Source: Streptomyces broussonetiae (GTDB taxonomy: Bacteria > Actinomycetota > Actinomycetes > Streptomycetales > Streptomycetaceae). From it: a stretch of 64,000 bases of DNA. Below the pieces are notes generated by a model, which was not told the origin of the DNA, did no database searches, and worked only from the letters and a program-made list of their open reading frames with translations. The DNA lies in assembly GCF_009796285.1 (NCBI RefSeq), contig NZ_CP047020.1, forward strand, positions 4,712,001-4,776,000. The letters are read 5' to 3'. Below, piece by piece: positions 43,680 to 52,080 of the stretch. The translations under genes and the position numbers were made by a program. The stretch's first letter is position 1, and every line of letters starts with the position of its first letter.

Positions 43680-44477
43680 CTAGGACATCAGCGGCAGCAC
43701 AGGTCCGATGTCCGCCCGCTCCCCACTGGCGCTCACCTTGGCCTGCGCCACGGCGTCCGGCCAGCTCACACGGCCGGTGGCGAGCCGGATCCAGGTCAGC
43801 GGGTCGGTCTCCACGACGTTCGGCGGGGTGCCGCGGGTGTGCCGGGGGCCCTCGACGCACTGCACGACGGCGTACGGCGGCACGCGCACCTCGGTGGAGC
43901 CGCCGGGCGCCTTCACGGCGAGGGCGTCGGCGAGCAGCCGGGTGGTGGTGGCCAGGGCCTGGCGGTCGAACGGCACGTCCAGGCCGGGAACGGCGGCGTT
44001 GAGGTCGTCGGTGTGGACGACGAGTTCGACGGCGCGGGTGACGAGGTAGTCGTCCAGGGGAAGCGCGCCCGCGTTGGTCTCCAGCAGCCGGCTGCCCGGA
44101 TGTTCGGCAAGGAGTGTGCGCAAGGACGCGTCGACGTCGGTGAGGTAGGCGTCGAGATCGGGGTGCTCCGCGGCGAGACCCCGCGTGAACGCGTCGATGG
44201 CGGAGGCGTTGACGGTGGTGGCGAACGGCCACCGCACGACCGTCGCGTCCTGCCGCAGCGGAGCGGGCAGGCCGAGGGCGCGGTGCACGGCGGTCACGGC
44301 CATGCCGATGTGCGCGATCAGGTCGCGTACGGTCCACTCGCCGAGCCGGGTGGCCAGGGCGAGTTGCTCGGGGCCGAGACCGCGCACGGCCTCACGGACG
44401 TTGCCGAGCTGGGCGAGGACGGCGGCGCGTGTCTTCGCGGGGTCGTAGGTACGGGCGCGCTTCTTGGCCGGGGGCAT
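43680..44477 (-). CDS. Maleylpyruvate isomerase N-terminal/sterol carrier-type protein
   Basis: 265 residues. The N-terminal half is a DinB/MDMPI-like helical bundle (LGEWTVRDLIAHIGMAVTAV, RAVELVVHTDDLNAAVPG), whose His residues could bind a metal in a mycothiol-dependent enzyme. The C-terminal part resembles an SCP-2-like domain ending in DPLTWIRLATGRVSWPDA. Function unknown. ATG 44477 starts a basic KKRARTYDPAKTRAAV segment typical of this actinobacterial group. Confidence 0.75.
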   Translation of the reverse strand: MPPAKKRARTYDPAKTRAAVLAQLGNVREAVRGLGPEQLALATRLGEWTVRDLIAHIGMAVTAVHRALGLPAPLRQDATVVRWPFATTVNASAIDAFTRGLAAEHPDLDAYLTDVDASLRTLLAEHPGSRLLETNAGALPLDDYLVTRAVELVVHTDDLNAAVPGLDVPFDRQALATTTRLLADALAVKAPGGSTEVRVPPYAVVQCVEGPRHTRGTPPNVVETDPLTWIRLATGRVSWPDAVAQAKVSASGERADIGPVLPLMS

Positions 44478-44624
44478 GGCGGTGAGCCTATGCCTTCGCC
44501 GCGCGGTCCTTCAGGCCGTTTTCCGGCGGGCCGAGTGCCGGACCGGCACAGCGGACCGGCGGCGGCTCCGGACGGCGCCGGAACCGCCTCGGAGCCCCCT
44601 CCGCCGAGCGACCGACGGGCCGGG

Positions 44625-44662
44625 AAGCCCCCACCCGCCGACGCGAGTCCGGGCGGGGGCTT
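44625..44662 (-). terminator. Terminator candidate for the purSQL operon
   Basis: AAGCCCCC-A-CCCG can pair with CGGGCGGGGGCTT around a 10-base loop. It is located 20-60 bases after the purL stop. No U-tract. Confidence 0.6.
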
Positions 44663-44683
44663 ACGGGAGCTTCCCTGAGTCGG

Positions 44684-46942
44684 CTACGCCAGCAGCGCCG
44701 GGATCGTCCCCTCGTGCGCCTCGCGCAGTTCGGCCAGCGGCAGCTCGAACTGGCCCTGGATCTCCACCGACTCGCCGTCCACGACACCGATACGCGTGGC
44801 CGGCAGGCCCCGCGCACCGCACATGTCGTTGAAGCGGACCTCCTCCGAGCGCGGCACGGCGACGATCGCACGGCCGGCCGACTCGGAGAACAGGAAGGTG
44901 AAGGCGTCCAGGCCGTCCGGGACGACCAGACGCGCGCCCTTGCCGCCCAGCAGGGCCGACTCGACCACGGCCTGGACCAGACCGCCGTCGGACAGGTCGT
45001 GCGCGGAGTCGATCATGCCGTCGCGGGAGGCGGAGATCAGGATCTCGCCCAGCAGGCGCTCACGCTCCAGGTCGACCTTCGGGGGCAGGCCACCGAGGTG
45101 GTCGTGGACCACCTGGGACCAGGCCGAGCCGCCGAACTCCTCGCGGGTGTCGCCGAGGAGGTAGAGCAGCTGGCCCTCCTCCTGGAAGGCGACCGGGGTG
45201 CGGCGGGCCACGTCGTCGATGACGCCCAGGACCGCCACGACCGGGGTCGGGTGGATGGCCGCCTCGCTCGTCTGGTTGTAGAGCGAGACGTTGCCGCCGG
45301 TCACCGGGGTGCCGAGCTGCAGGCAGCCGTCCGCCAGACCGCGCACCGCCTCCGCGAACTGCCACATGACGGCCGGGTCCTCGGGCGAGCCGAAGTTCAG
45401 GCAGTCGGAGACCGCGAGCGGCCTCGCGCCCGTGGTGGCCACGTTCCGGTAGGCCTCGGCCAGCGCCAGCTGCGCGCCCGTGTACGGGTCGAGCTTGGCG
45501 TAACGGCCGTTGCCGTCGGTCGCGATGGCCACGCCGAGGCCGCTCTCCTCGTCGATGCGGATCATGCCCGAGTCCTCGAGCTGGGCCAGCACCGTGTTGC
45601 CCTGCACGAAGTGGTCGTACTGCTGCGTGATCCACTTCTTGGAGGCCTGGTTCGGCGACGCGACCAGCTTGAGGACCTGGTCCCTCAGCTCCTCGCCCGA
45701 GGACGGCCGGGGCAGCTTGTTCGCGTCGTCCGCCTGCAGGGCGTCCTGCCAGTCCGGGCGGGCGTACGGGCGCTCGTACACCGGGCCCTCGTGGGCGACG
45801 GTCCGCGGGTCGACGTCGACGATCTTGCCGCCGTGCCAGTAGATCTCGAGGCGGTCGCCGTCGGTCACCTCGCCGATCACGGTGGCGATGACGTCCCACT
45901 TGGCGCAGATCTCCAGGAAACGGTCGACCTTCTCCGGCTCGACCACCGCGCACATGCGCTCCTGCGACTCGCTCATGAGGATCTCCTCGGGCGAGAGCGT
46001 GGAGTCGCGCAGCGGTACGTCGTCCAGGGTGACGCGCATGCCGCCGGAGCCGTTCGAGGCCAGCTCGGACGTGGCGCAGGACAGGCCCGCCGCGCCGAGG
46101 TCCTGGATGCCGACGACGAGCTTCTCGCGGAAGGCCTCCAGGGTGCACTCGATGAGGAGCTTCTCCTGGAAGGGGTCGCCGACCTGGACCGCCGGGCGCT
46201 TCGAGGGCTTGGCGTCGTCGAAGGTCTCGCTCGCCAGGATCGAGGCGCCGCCGATGCCGTCGCCGCCGGTCCGGGCGCCGTACAGGACGACCTTGTTGCC
46301 CGCGCCGGATGCCTTCGCGAGGTGGATGTCCTCGTGCCGCATCACGCCGATGGCACCGGCGTTGACCAGCGGGTTGCCCTGGTAGCAGGAGTCGAAGACG
46401 ACCTCGCCGCCGATGTTGGGCAGGCCCAGGCAGTTGCCGTAGCCGCCGATGCCGGCGACGACGCCCGGCAGGACACGCTTGGTGTCGGGGTGGTCGGCGG
46501 CGCCGAACCGCAGCGGGTCCACGACCGCGACCGGGCGGGCACCCATCGCGATGATGTCGCGGACGATGCCGCCGACACCCGTGGCCGCGCCCTGGTAGGG
46601 CTCCACGTACGACGGGTGGTTGTGCGACTCGACCTTGAAGGTGACCGCGTAGCCCTGGCCGACGTCCACGACGCCCGCGTTCTCGCCGATGCCGACGAGC
46701 AGGGCGTCGTTCTCGGGGGCCTTCTCGCCGAACTGGCGCAGGTGGACCTTGGAGGACTTGTAGGAGCAGTGCTCGGACCACATGACCGAGTACATGGCGA
46801 GTTCGGCGCCGGTCGGGCGGCGGCCGAGGATCTCCACCACCCGCTCGTACTCGTCCTTCTTCAGGCCGAGTTCGGCCCAGGGCAGCTCGACGTCGGGGGT
46901 CGCGGCCGCGTGCTCGACCGTGTCCAGAGGCGTCCGGCTCAT
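44684..46942 (-). CDS. purL: FGAM synthase, large subunit
   Basis: 752 residues, the short PurL that needs separate PurS and PurQ subunits (unlike the 1300-residue E. coli enzyme). Step 4 of IMP synthesis: FGAR, ATP and glutamine to FGAM. Motifs: MWSEHCSYKSSK, ESHNHPSYVEPYQGAATGVG, SHDLSDGG-type AHDLSDGGL. The start ATG 46942 overlaps the purQ stop as ATGA. Confidence 0.97.
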   Translation of the reverse strand: MSRTPLDTVEHAAATPDVELPWAELGLKKDEYERVVEILGRRPTGAELAMYSVMWSEHCSYKSSKVHLRQFGEKAPENDALLVGIGENAGVVDVGQGYAVTFKVESHNHPSYVEPYQGAATGVGGIVRDIIAMGARPVAVVDPLRFGAADHPDTKRVLPGVVAGIGGYGNCLGLPNIGGEVVFDSCYQGNPLVNAGAIGVMRHEDIHLAKASGAGNKVVLYGARTGGDGIGGASILASETFDDAKPSKRPAVQVGDPFQEKLLIECTLEAFREKLVVGIQDLGAAGLSCATSELASNGSGGMRVTLDDVPLRDSTLSPEEILMSESQERMCAVVEPEKVDRFLEICAKWDVIATVIGEVTDGDRLEIYWHGGKIVDVDPRTVAHEGPVYERPYARPDWQDALQADDANKLPRPSSGEELRDQVLKLVASPNQASKKWITQQYDHFVQGNTVLAQLEDSGMIRIDEESGLGVAIATDGNGRYAKLDPYTGAQLALAEAYRNVATTGARPLAVSDCLNFGSPEDPAVMWQFAEAVRGLADGCLQLGTPVTGGNVSLYNQTSEAAIHPTPVVAVLGVIDDVARRTPVAFQEEGQLLYLLGDTREEFGGSAWSQVVHDHLGGLPPKVDLERERLLGEILISASRDGMIDSAHDLSDGGLVQAVVESALLGGKGARLVVPDGLDAFTFLFSESAGRAIVAVPRSEEVRFNDMCGARGLPATRIGVVDGESVEIQGQFELPLAELREAHEGTIPALLA

Positions 46943-47619
46943 GCGTTGACCAGCTTCTTGAGGATCGAGGTGAAGAAGGGGAGACCGTCGGTACGACCGG
47001 TGCCGATCAGCGGCTCGACGGCGTGCTCGGGGTGCGGCATGAGGCCGACGACGTTGCCGGCCTCGTTGGTGATGCCGGCGATGTCCCGCAGCGAGCCGTT
47101 CGGATTGAAGTCCACGTAACGGAAGACCACACGGCCCTCCGCCTCGAGCTTGTCGAGCGTGTACTCGTCGGCGACGTAGCGGCCGTCCATGTTCTTCAGC
47201 GGGATGTGGATCTCCTGGCCCTGGCGGTAGTCGCCGGTCCAGGCCGTCTCCGCGTTCTCCACCCGCAGCTTCTGGTCGCGGCAGATGAAGTGGAGGTGGT
47301 CGTTGCCGAGCATCGCACCCGGGAGGAGGTGGGCCTCGGTGAGGACCTGGAAGCCGTTGCAGATGCCGAGGACCGGCAGGCCGGCCTTCGCCTGCTCGAT
47401 CACGGACTCCATCACCGGCGAGAACCGGGAGATGGCACCGGCCCGCAGATAGTCGCCGTAGGAGAAACCGCCGGGCAGCACCACGGCGTCGACCTGCTTG
47501 AGGTCCTTGTCCTTGTGCCACAGAGCGACCGGCTCGGCGCCCGCGAGGCGGATCGCGCGCCGGGTGTCCCGGTCGTCCAGGCTCCCGGGGAAAGTGACGA
47601 CGCCAATACGAGCGGTCAC
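46939..47619 (-). CDS. purQ: FGAM synthase, glutaminase subunit
   Basis: 226 residues, class I glutamine amidotransferase. The nucleophile Cys is in LGICNGFQVL and the His-Glu pair is in LMPHPEHAVE. It provides ammonia to PurL. GTG 47619 overlaps the purS stop as GTGA; its own stop overlaps purL. All three genes are translationally coupled. Confidence 0.97.
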   Translation of the reverse strand: MTARIGVVTFPGSLDDRDTRRAIRLAGAEPVALWHKDKDLKQVDAVVLPGGFSYGDYLRAGAISRFSPVMESVIEQAKAGLPVLGICNGFQVLTEAHLLPGAMLGNDHLHFICRDQKLRVENAETAWTGDYRQGQEIHIPLKNMDGRYVADEYTLDKLEAEGRVVFRYVDFNPNGSLRDIAGITNEAGNVVGLMPHPEHAVEPLIGTGRTDGLPFFTSILKKLVNA

Positions 47620-47894
47620 TTGGCCGCCTCCGCGACTTCCGCGGCCTCTTCCACCTTGACGGTGAAGTCCTCGATCACGGTGTTGGCGAGGAAGGATTCC
47701 GCAAGATCGTGGATGCGGGCGAGAGCGGCCTCGTCAACCGGCCCGTCAACTTCCAGTTCGAATCGCTTTCCCTGACGTACGTCCGAGATCCCTTCGAAAC
47801 CCAGGCGCGGCAGCGCACGCTGGACCGCCTGGCCCTGGGGGTCGAGGATCTCCGGCTTGAGCATGACGTCGACTACGACGCGTGCCACTGGCAC
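47616..47894 (-). CDS. purS: FGAM synthase, PurS subunit
   Basis: 92 residues, the small protein that bridges PurL and PurQ. Typical start VARVVVDVMLKPEILDPQGQ and the DVRQGKRFELE strand, with an acidic Ala/Glu C-terminal tail slightly longer than usual. GTG 47894. First gene of purS-purQ-purL. Confidence 0.96.
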   Translation of the reverse strand: MPVARVVVDVMLKPEILDPQGQAVQRALPRLGFEGISDVRQGKRFELEVDGPVDEAALARIHDLAESFLANTVIEDFTVKVEEAAEVAEAAK

Positions 47895-47928
47895 TCCCGG
47901 TGTGTGGTGCTGAGCAGGTTCCTTCAGA

Positions 47929-47957
47929 CTACCCGCACAAAATTTCTACGCGGGTAG
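47929..47957. promoter_or_regulatory. Inverted repeat upstream of purS
   Basis: CTACCCGC (47929-47936) and GCGGGTAG (47950-47957) form an 8 bp stem around 13 AT-rich bases, 35 bp before purS. It could be an operator or a leader hairpin. The same arms are not seen before purF, purC or purD. Confidence 0.4.
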
Positions 47958-48198
47958 AGTTGGAGGAAACTACGTGAGGCGCATCACGATCGGGTGTCGA
48001 AGCCGTGCGGTCGCGAAAAGTTCTGGGAAAGTTCCACAGTCCGTCCGGTCCGCCTATTGCACTGGGACACGCAGACGGATTTAGTCGGGCTTCACTTTCC
48101 ATTGCCGGGCACTGTACAAATGAATTGGCAATAGCCGATACTCGGCACGTCCTCGGCGATGAGCTGTATCGACGTGCCGCACGAAGGGACCGATATTC

Positions 48199-48516
48199 GT
48201 GGCGCAAAAGGTCGTGGTCACTCTCTTTGACGACATCGACGGCTCGGAAGCGGCGGAAACGATCGCCTTCGGACTCGACGGCAAGTCGTACGAGATCGAC
48301 CTCAACGCATCCAACGCCAAAAAACTGCGTAAGGCGCTCGCGCCCTACGTCGAGGCCGGCCGTAAGCGGTCCCGGTCCGGGAAGGCGTACAAGCAGACGG
48401 AGGTCGCCCCCGACCCGGCGGCCGTCCGCGCCTGGGCCCAGGCCAACAAGATGGACGTCCCGGCCCGCGGACGCATCCCCAAGAAGGTCTACGAGGCCTT
48501 CAGCGCCGCGCAGTGA
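48199..48516 (+). CDS. lsrL: Lsr2-family nucleoid-associated protein (LsrL-like)
   Basis: 105 residues. N-terminal dimerisation part MAQKVVVTLFDDIDGSEAAE, then a GKSYEIDLNASNAKKLRKAL strand-helix, and a C-terminal DNA-binding end with the AT-minor-groove RGR motif (VPARGRIPKKVYEAF). Lsr2 proteins silence AT-rich and horizontally acquired DNA. Streptomyces has two paralogues; I assign LsrL from the neighbourhood (next to purSQL), not from distinguishing residues. GTG 48199 has AAGGGA upstream. The 300 bp before it are AT-rich. Confidence 0.9.
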   Translation: MAQKVVVTLFDDIDGSEAAETIAFGLDGKSYEIDLNASNAKKLRKALAPYVEAGRKRSRSGKAYKQTEVAPDPAAVRAWAQANKMDVPARGRIPKKVYEAFSAAQ

Positions 48517-48694
48517 GCCCGCGAAGGGGCAGCCCTCAGGGTCCGTCAGCGGGCCCTGGGGGCCGTGCACTTGGCCGTCGGCGGGCCGCCGCGGGGGTCC
48601 CGGGGGATCCGACTTGCGCAACCCCCCTGCTGATCAGCTAATGTCTGGAGCACGCCGAGGGGCGAGGCCGAAAGGCTCAAACCCCGAGGACCAT

Positions 48695-48766
48695 GCGGGT
48701 GTAGTTCAGTAGCAGAACATCCCCCTTCCAGGGGGAAGGCGCAGTGTGCGATTCCTGTCACCCGCT
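48695..48766 (+). tRNA. tRNA-Gly (UCC) with non-canonical D and T arms
   Basis: 72 bases. The acceptor GCGGGTG/CACCCGC, D stem GTTC/GAAC and anticodon stem TCCCC/GGGGA are perfect, and the anticodon is UCC. The D loop reads AGTAGCA, so the G18-G19 pair is lost at position 18. The T arm lacks the normal GTTC: the loop reads TGCGATT and the canonical stem pairs poorly; a shifted stem GCAGT/CCTGT with an 8-base loop is better. A promoter TTGCGC-19-TAATGT (48614-48644) is present, so it is probably expressed. Confidence 0.8.
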
Positions 48767-48845
48767 CTGGCACCGGTCACGACCACTCTTGTGGATCAGG
48801 TAGGCTGGTGCTCGCACCGATCGGTGGGAGCCGGTCGGGGGCAGT

Positions 48846-48918
48846 GCGGACGTAGCTCAGTTGGTAGAGCGCAACCTTGCCAAGGTTGAGGTCGCGAGTT
48901 CGAGCCTCGTCGTCCGCT
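48846..48918 (+). tRNA. tRNA-Gly (GCC), copy 1
   Basis: 73 bases. Acceptor GCGGACG pairs with CGTCCGC, anticodon loop TTGCCAA, normal T arm GAGTTCGAGCCTC. Identical to 52715-52787. Confidence 0.95.
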
Positions 48919-48927
48919 CGGGAATGA

Positions 48928-48957
48928 GACCCCGGTCCTTCTGGACCGGGGTCTTTT
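48928..48957 (+). terminator. Rho-independent terminator after tRNA-Gly copy 1
   Basis: Stem GACCCCGGTCC/GGACCGGGGTC with a 4-base loop followed by TTTT. Confidence 0.9.
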
Positions 48958-49046
48958 CGTTGCCCCGGTGTTCCCCTGACATTTGTCATGCCGGCCGATG
49001 ACACCGCGCACTGCCGAACCGCTCCCGCCGCCGGGACGCTGGCTGC

Positions 49047-50003
49047 ATGTACTACGACGAACACGAACACGTGATTGAGGTCACCGACCTCAAGCGCGTC
49101 TACGGGGGCGGGTTCGAGGCCGTACGCGGAATCTCCTTCTCCGTGGCGCGCGGGGAGATCTTCGCCCTGCTCGGCACCAACGGCGCGGGAAAGACCTCGA
49201 CGGTCGAACTGCTGGAGGGACTCACCGCACCCGCCGCGGGCCGTATCCGGATCCTCGGCCACGACCCGTACCGCGAGCGGGCCGCCGTACGGCCGCGCAC
49301 CGGGGTCATGCTCCAGGAGGGCGGGTTCCCGGCCGAGCTGACCGTCGCCGAGACCGCCCGAATGTGGGCCGGATGCACCAGCGGTGCGCGGCCGGAGGCG
49401 GAGGTGCTGGAGCGGGTGGGGCTCACCGGCAGGCACGAGGTGCGGGTCAAGCAGCTGTCCGGCGGTGAGCGGCGGCGGCTCGATCTGGCGCTCGCCCTGC
49501 TCGGCGACCCCGAGGTCCTCTTCCTCGACGAGCCGACGACCGGGCTCGACGCCGAAGGCCGCCAGGACACCTGGGAGTTGGTGCGCGCCCTGCGCGACAC
49601 CGGTACGACCGTGCTGCTCACCACGCACTATCTGGAGGAGGCCGAAGGCCTCGCCGACCGGCTCGCCATCCTGCACGAGGGCCGAATCGCCGTCTCCGGC
49701 ACCCCGGCCGAGGTGACCGCCGGCCGCCCCTCCCGGATGTCCTTCGAACTACCCGACGGCTACTTCCTCGGCGATCTGCCGCCGCTCGCCGAACTCGGCG
49801 TCTGCGGCCACGAGACCGACGGAAGGGTCGTACGGCTGCGGACCACCGGACTCCAGCGGACCGCAACCCGGGTACTGGCCTGGGCCGAGCGGACCGGGGT
49901 CGAACTGCGCGGGCTGGACGTGCGCTCCGCCTCGCTGGAGGAGGCGTTCCTCGGGATCGCCCGCGAGCAGGCACGGCAACAGGTACGAGAGGTGGCGGCA
50001 TGA
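49047..50003 (+). CDS. ABC exporter, ATP-binding subunit
   Basis: 318 residues. Walker A GTNGAGKTST, signature LSGGERRRLDLALALL, Walker B VLFLDEPTTGLD and the H-loop TTHYLEEAE, followed by a C-terminal extension of 90 residues typical of drug-exporter ATPases (DrrA-like). It pairs with the permease that begins inside its stop codon (ATGA at 50000-50003). First gene of an ABC plus two-component set. Confidence 0.92.
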   Translation: MYYDEHEHVIEVTDLKRVYGGGFEAVRGISFSVARGEIFALLGTNGAGKTSTVELLEGLTAPAAGRIRILGHDPYRERAAVRPRTGVMLQEGGFPAELTVAETARMWAGCTSGARPEAEVLERVGLTGRHEVRVKQLSGGERRRLDLALALLGDPEVLFLDEPTTGLDAEGRQDTWELVRALRDTGTTVLLTTHYLEEAEGLADRLAILHEGRIAVSGTPAEVTAGRPSRMSFELPDGYFLGDLPPLAELGVCGHETDGRVVRLRTTGLQRTATRVLAWAERTGVELRGLDVRSASLEEAFLGIAREQARQQVREVAA

Positions 50004-50827
50004 GCGGGGTCCGGGTGGAGGGCATGGCGCGGACCGCGCGAGCGCAGGCGGGCGGCGTCGCCCGTGCACAGGCCTGGCGGCGGCTGCGGGCGCTCGGGCG
50101 GGCCGAGATGGCGCTGCTCGGCCGTAACCGGGGCGTCGTGTTCACCGCGCTGTTCGTGCCGCTGGTCCTGCCGTTCAGCGTGCGGCCCGCGCTCTCGCAC
50201 GTCGATCTGAAGAAGCAGGGCCTGACCCTCGGTACGACCATGCTGACGGCCGCGATCGGCTTCTCCTTCCTCTTCGCCGTCTACACCTCGCTGGTCAACG
50301 CCTTCGTGGCCCGCCGGGAGGAACTCGTCCTCAAGCGGCTGCGCACCGGCGAACTCTCCGACACCGAGATCCTCACCGGCACCGCGCTGCCCGCGGTCGG
50401 CATCGGACTCGCCCAGGCGGTGGTGGTGTCCGCCGCGTGCGCCGCCCTGCTGCGCACCGGCGCGCCCAAGGCGCCGTATCTGCTGCTGCCGGGGCTGCTG
50501 GCCGGGCTCCTGATCAGTGCCGGGCTCGCCGCGCTCACCGCCTCCTTCACCCGGACCGTGGAGAGCGGGCAGGTCACCGCGCTGCCGCTGATGTTCGTGT
50601 CGATGCTCGGCTCCGGGATCGCGATCCCGGCCGAGGCCCTGCCCGACCGGCTCGCCTCGGTCTGCGAACTGCTGCCGCTGTCCGCCGCGATCCGGCTGGT
50701 CCACGGCGGCTGGACCGGCCGGTTGAGCGGCCACGAAGCCCTCGGCGCCCTGGCGACCGCGCTGGCCTGGACGATCGTGGCGGTGTTTGCTGGACGTCGG
50801 TGGTTCCGCTGGGAGCCGCGGCGGTGA
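50000..50827 (+). CDS. ABC-2 type exporter permease
   Basis: 275 residues with six predicted membrane segments in the ABC-2 pattern: one after the basic N-terminus (VVFTALFVPLVLPFSV), then TMLTAAIGFSFLFAVYTSL, and four more to the C-terminus. Exports an unknown drug, lipid or peptide with the upstream ATPase. The start overlaps the ATPase stop. Confidence 0.9.
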   Translation: MSGVRVEGMARTARAQAGGVARAQAWRRLRALGRAEMALLGRNRGVVFTALFVPLVLPFSVRPALSHVDLKKQGLTLGTTMLTAAIGFSFLFAVYTSLVNAFVARREELVLKRLRTGELSDTEILTGTALPAVGIGLAQAVVVSAACAALLRTGAPKAPYLLLPGLLAGLLISAGLAALTASFTRTVESGQVTALPLMFVSMLGSGIAIPAEALPDRLASVCELLPLSAAIRLVHGGWTGRLSGHEALGALATALAWTIVAVFAGRRWFRWEPRR

Positions 50828-50856
50828 GACACGGGGCGTGACAGGGGGACACGGGA

Positions 50857-52080
50857 ATGGGCGGGCCGCGGGGCTGGTGGCGGGGCAAGAGCCGACCGCA
50901 GCAGGTGGAGACGTACACACGCTGGTCGTTCTACTTCTTCTCCGTCGTGGAGATCTCCGGCATGAGCGGGTCCCTGACCGGGAAGATCCCGCCGTGGCTC
51001 GCGGGCTGGCTGTTCGCCATGGTCGTCGGGCACGCGGTGGTGACCACGGTGACCTCCGCCAAGGCCCTGGACTGGACCCGCGGCCGTCGGGCCCGGCCGG
51101 CGCGGGCCCTGTGGACGCTGGGCACCGTCACGGTCGTCCTGGCGGTGGCCGTCCTCGCGGTGCACCGGTACGGGCCGGTCGGCCGGGGCACCGGAGAGGC
51201 CGTCGGCACGGTCTACGGCGGCCTGATGTCCTGGGGCGGGGGCATGCTGACGCTCGGCGTCCGCGGCCGGCGGCAGATGCTCGCGATCGTCTCCGGCTTC
51301 GCCGTCGGTGCCGGAGTGCTGTCCCTGCCGCTGGGCGCCGCCTGGCCGCTCGCGGTGGTCACGGCGTTCCTGGTGTTCCTGTGCGCCGGATTCCTTGCCA
51401 TCACCTGCCTGTTCTCCGTGTGGCTGCTCGACTCCGTCTACGAACTCGATGAGGCCCGCGAGACCCGGGCCCGGCTCGCCGTCGCCGAGGAGCGGCTCAG
51501 GTTCGGGCGCGATCTGCATGACGTCCTCGGGCGGAACCTCTCCGTGATCTCGCTCAAGAGCGAACTGGCCGTCCAACTGGCCCGGCGGGGGCGGCCGGAG
51601 GCGGAGGAGCAGATGATCGAGGTGCAGCGCGTCGCGCACGAGTCGCAGCGCGAGGTGCGGGCGGTCGTACGCGGCTACCGGGAGGCCGATCTCGGGGCCG
51701 AACTGGCGGGTGCGCAGGGCGTGTTGACGGCCGCCGGGATCGGCTGCGAGGTCAGCGCCGAGACGGCGGGACTGCCCGCCGACGTGCAGTCCGCGCTCGG
51801 CTGGGTGGTGCGCGAGGCCGCCACCAACGTGCTGCGGCACGGCGATGCCGGACAGTGCACGCTGTGCCTGCGGGTGCTTGAGGGGCGTGTGGTGCTGACG
51901 GTGGAGAACGACGGAGTGTCCGGAACCCCCGACGGGGGTGGGGGTTCCGGGCTCACCGGGCTGCGGGAACGGCTGGCCGCCCTGGACGGGACGCTGCAGG
52001 CGGGGGCCGTCGAAGGGGACCGGTTCCGATTGGTGGCCGAGGTGCCGCTGAAGCAGAAAGTGAGTGAAGTCACATCATGA
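50857..52080 (+). CDS. Sensor histidine kinase, HisKA_3 (NarL/DesK-type)
   Basis: 407 residues. Six or so membrane segments (30-185) with short loops, so probably no large sensor domain. Dimerisation/phosphorylation motif FGRDLHDVLGRNLSVISLKS, then an ATPase domain with REAATNVLRHG and a GSGLTGLRERL G-box. The likely stimulus is in the membrane, as for sensors coupled to ABC exporters. ATG 50857 is 29 bp after the permease; its stop overlaps the regulator as ATGA. Confidence 0.9.
   Translation: MGGPRGWWRGKSRPQQVETYTRWSFYFFSVVEISGMSGSLTGKIPPWLAGWLFAMVVGHAVVTTVTSAKALDWTRGRRARPARALWTLGTVTVVLAVAVLAVHRYGPVGRGTGEAVGTVYGGLMSWGGGMLTLGVRGRRQMLAIVSGFAVGAGVLSLPLGAAWPLAVVTAFLVFLCAGFLAITCLFSVWLLDSVYELDEARETRARLAVAEERLRFGRDLHDVLGRNLSVISLKSELAVQLARRGRPEAEEQMIEVQRVAHESQREVRAVVRGYREADLGAELAGAQGVLTAAGIGCEVSAETAGLPADVQSALGWVVREAATNVLRHGDAGQCTLCLRVLEGRVVLTVENDGVSGTPDGGGGSGLTGLRERLAALDGTLQAGAVEGDRFRLVAEVPLKQKVSEVTS

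Noticed and set aside
44714..47119. A plus-strand open frame of about 800 codons
   Set aside because: Antisense shadow of purL and the end of purQ.
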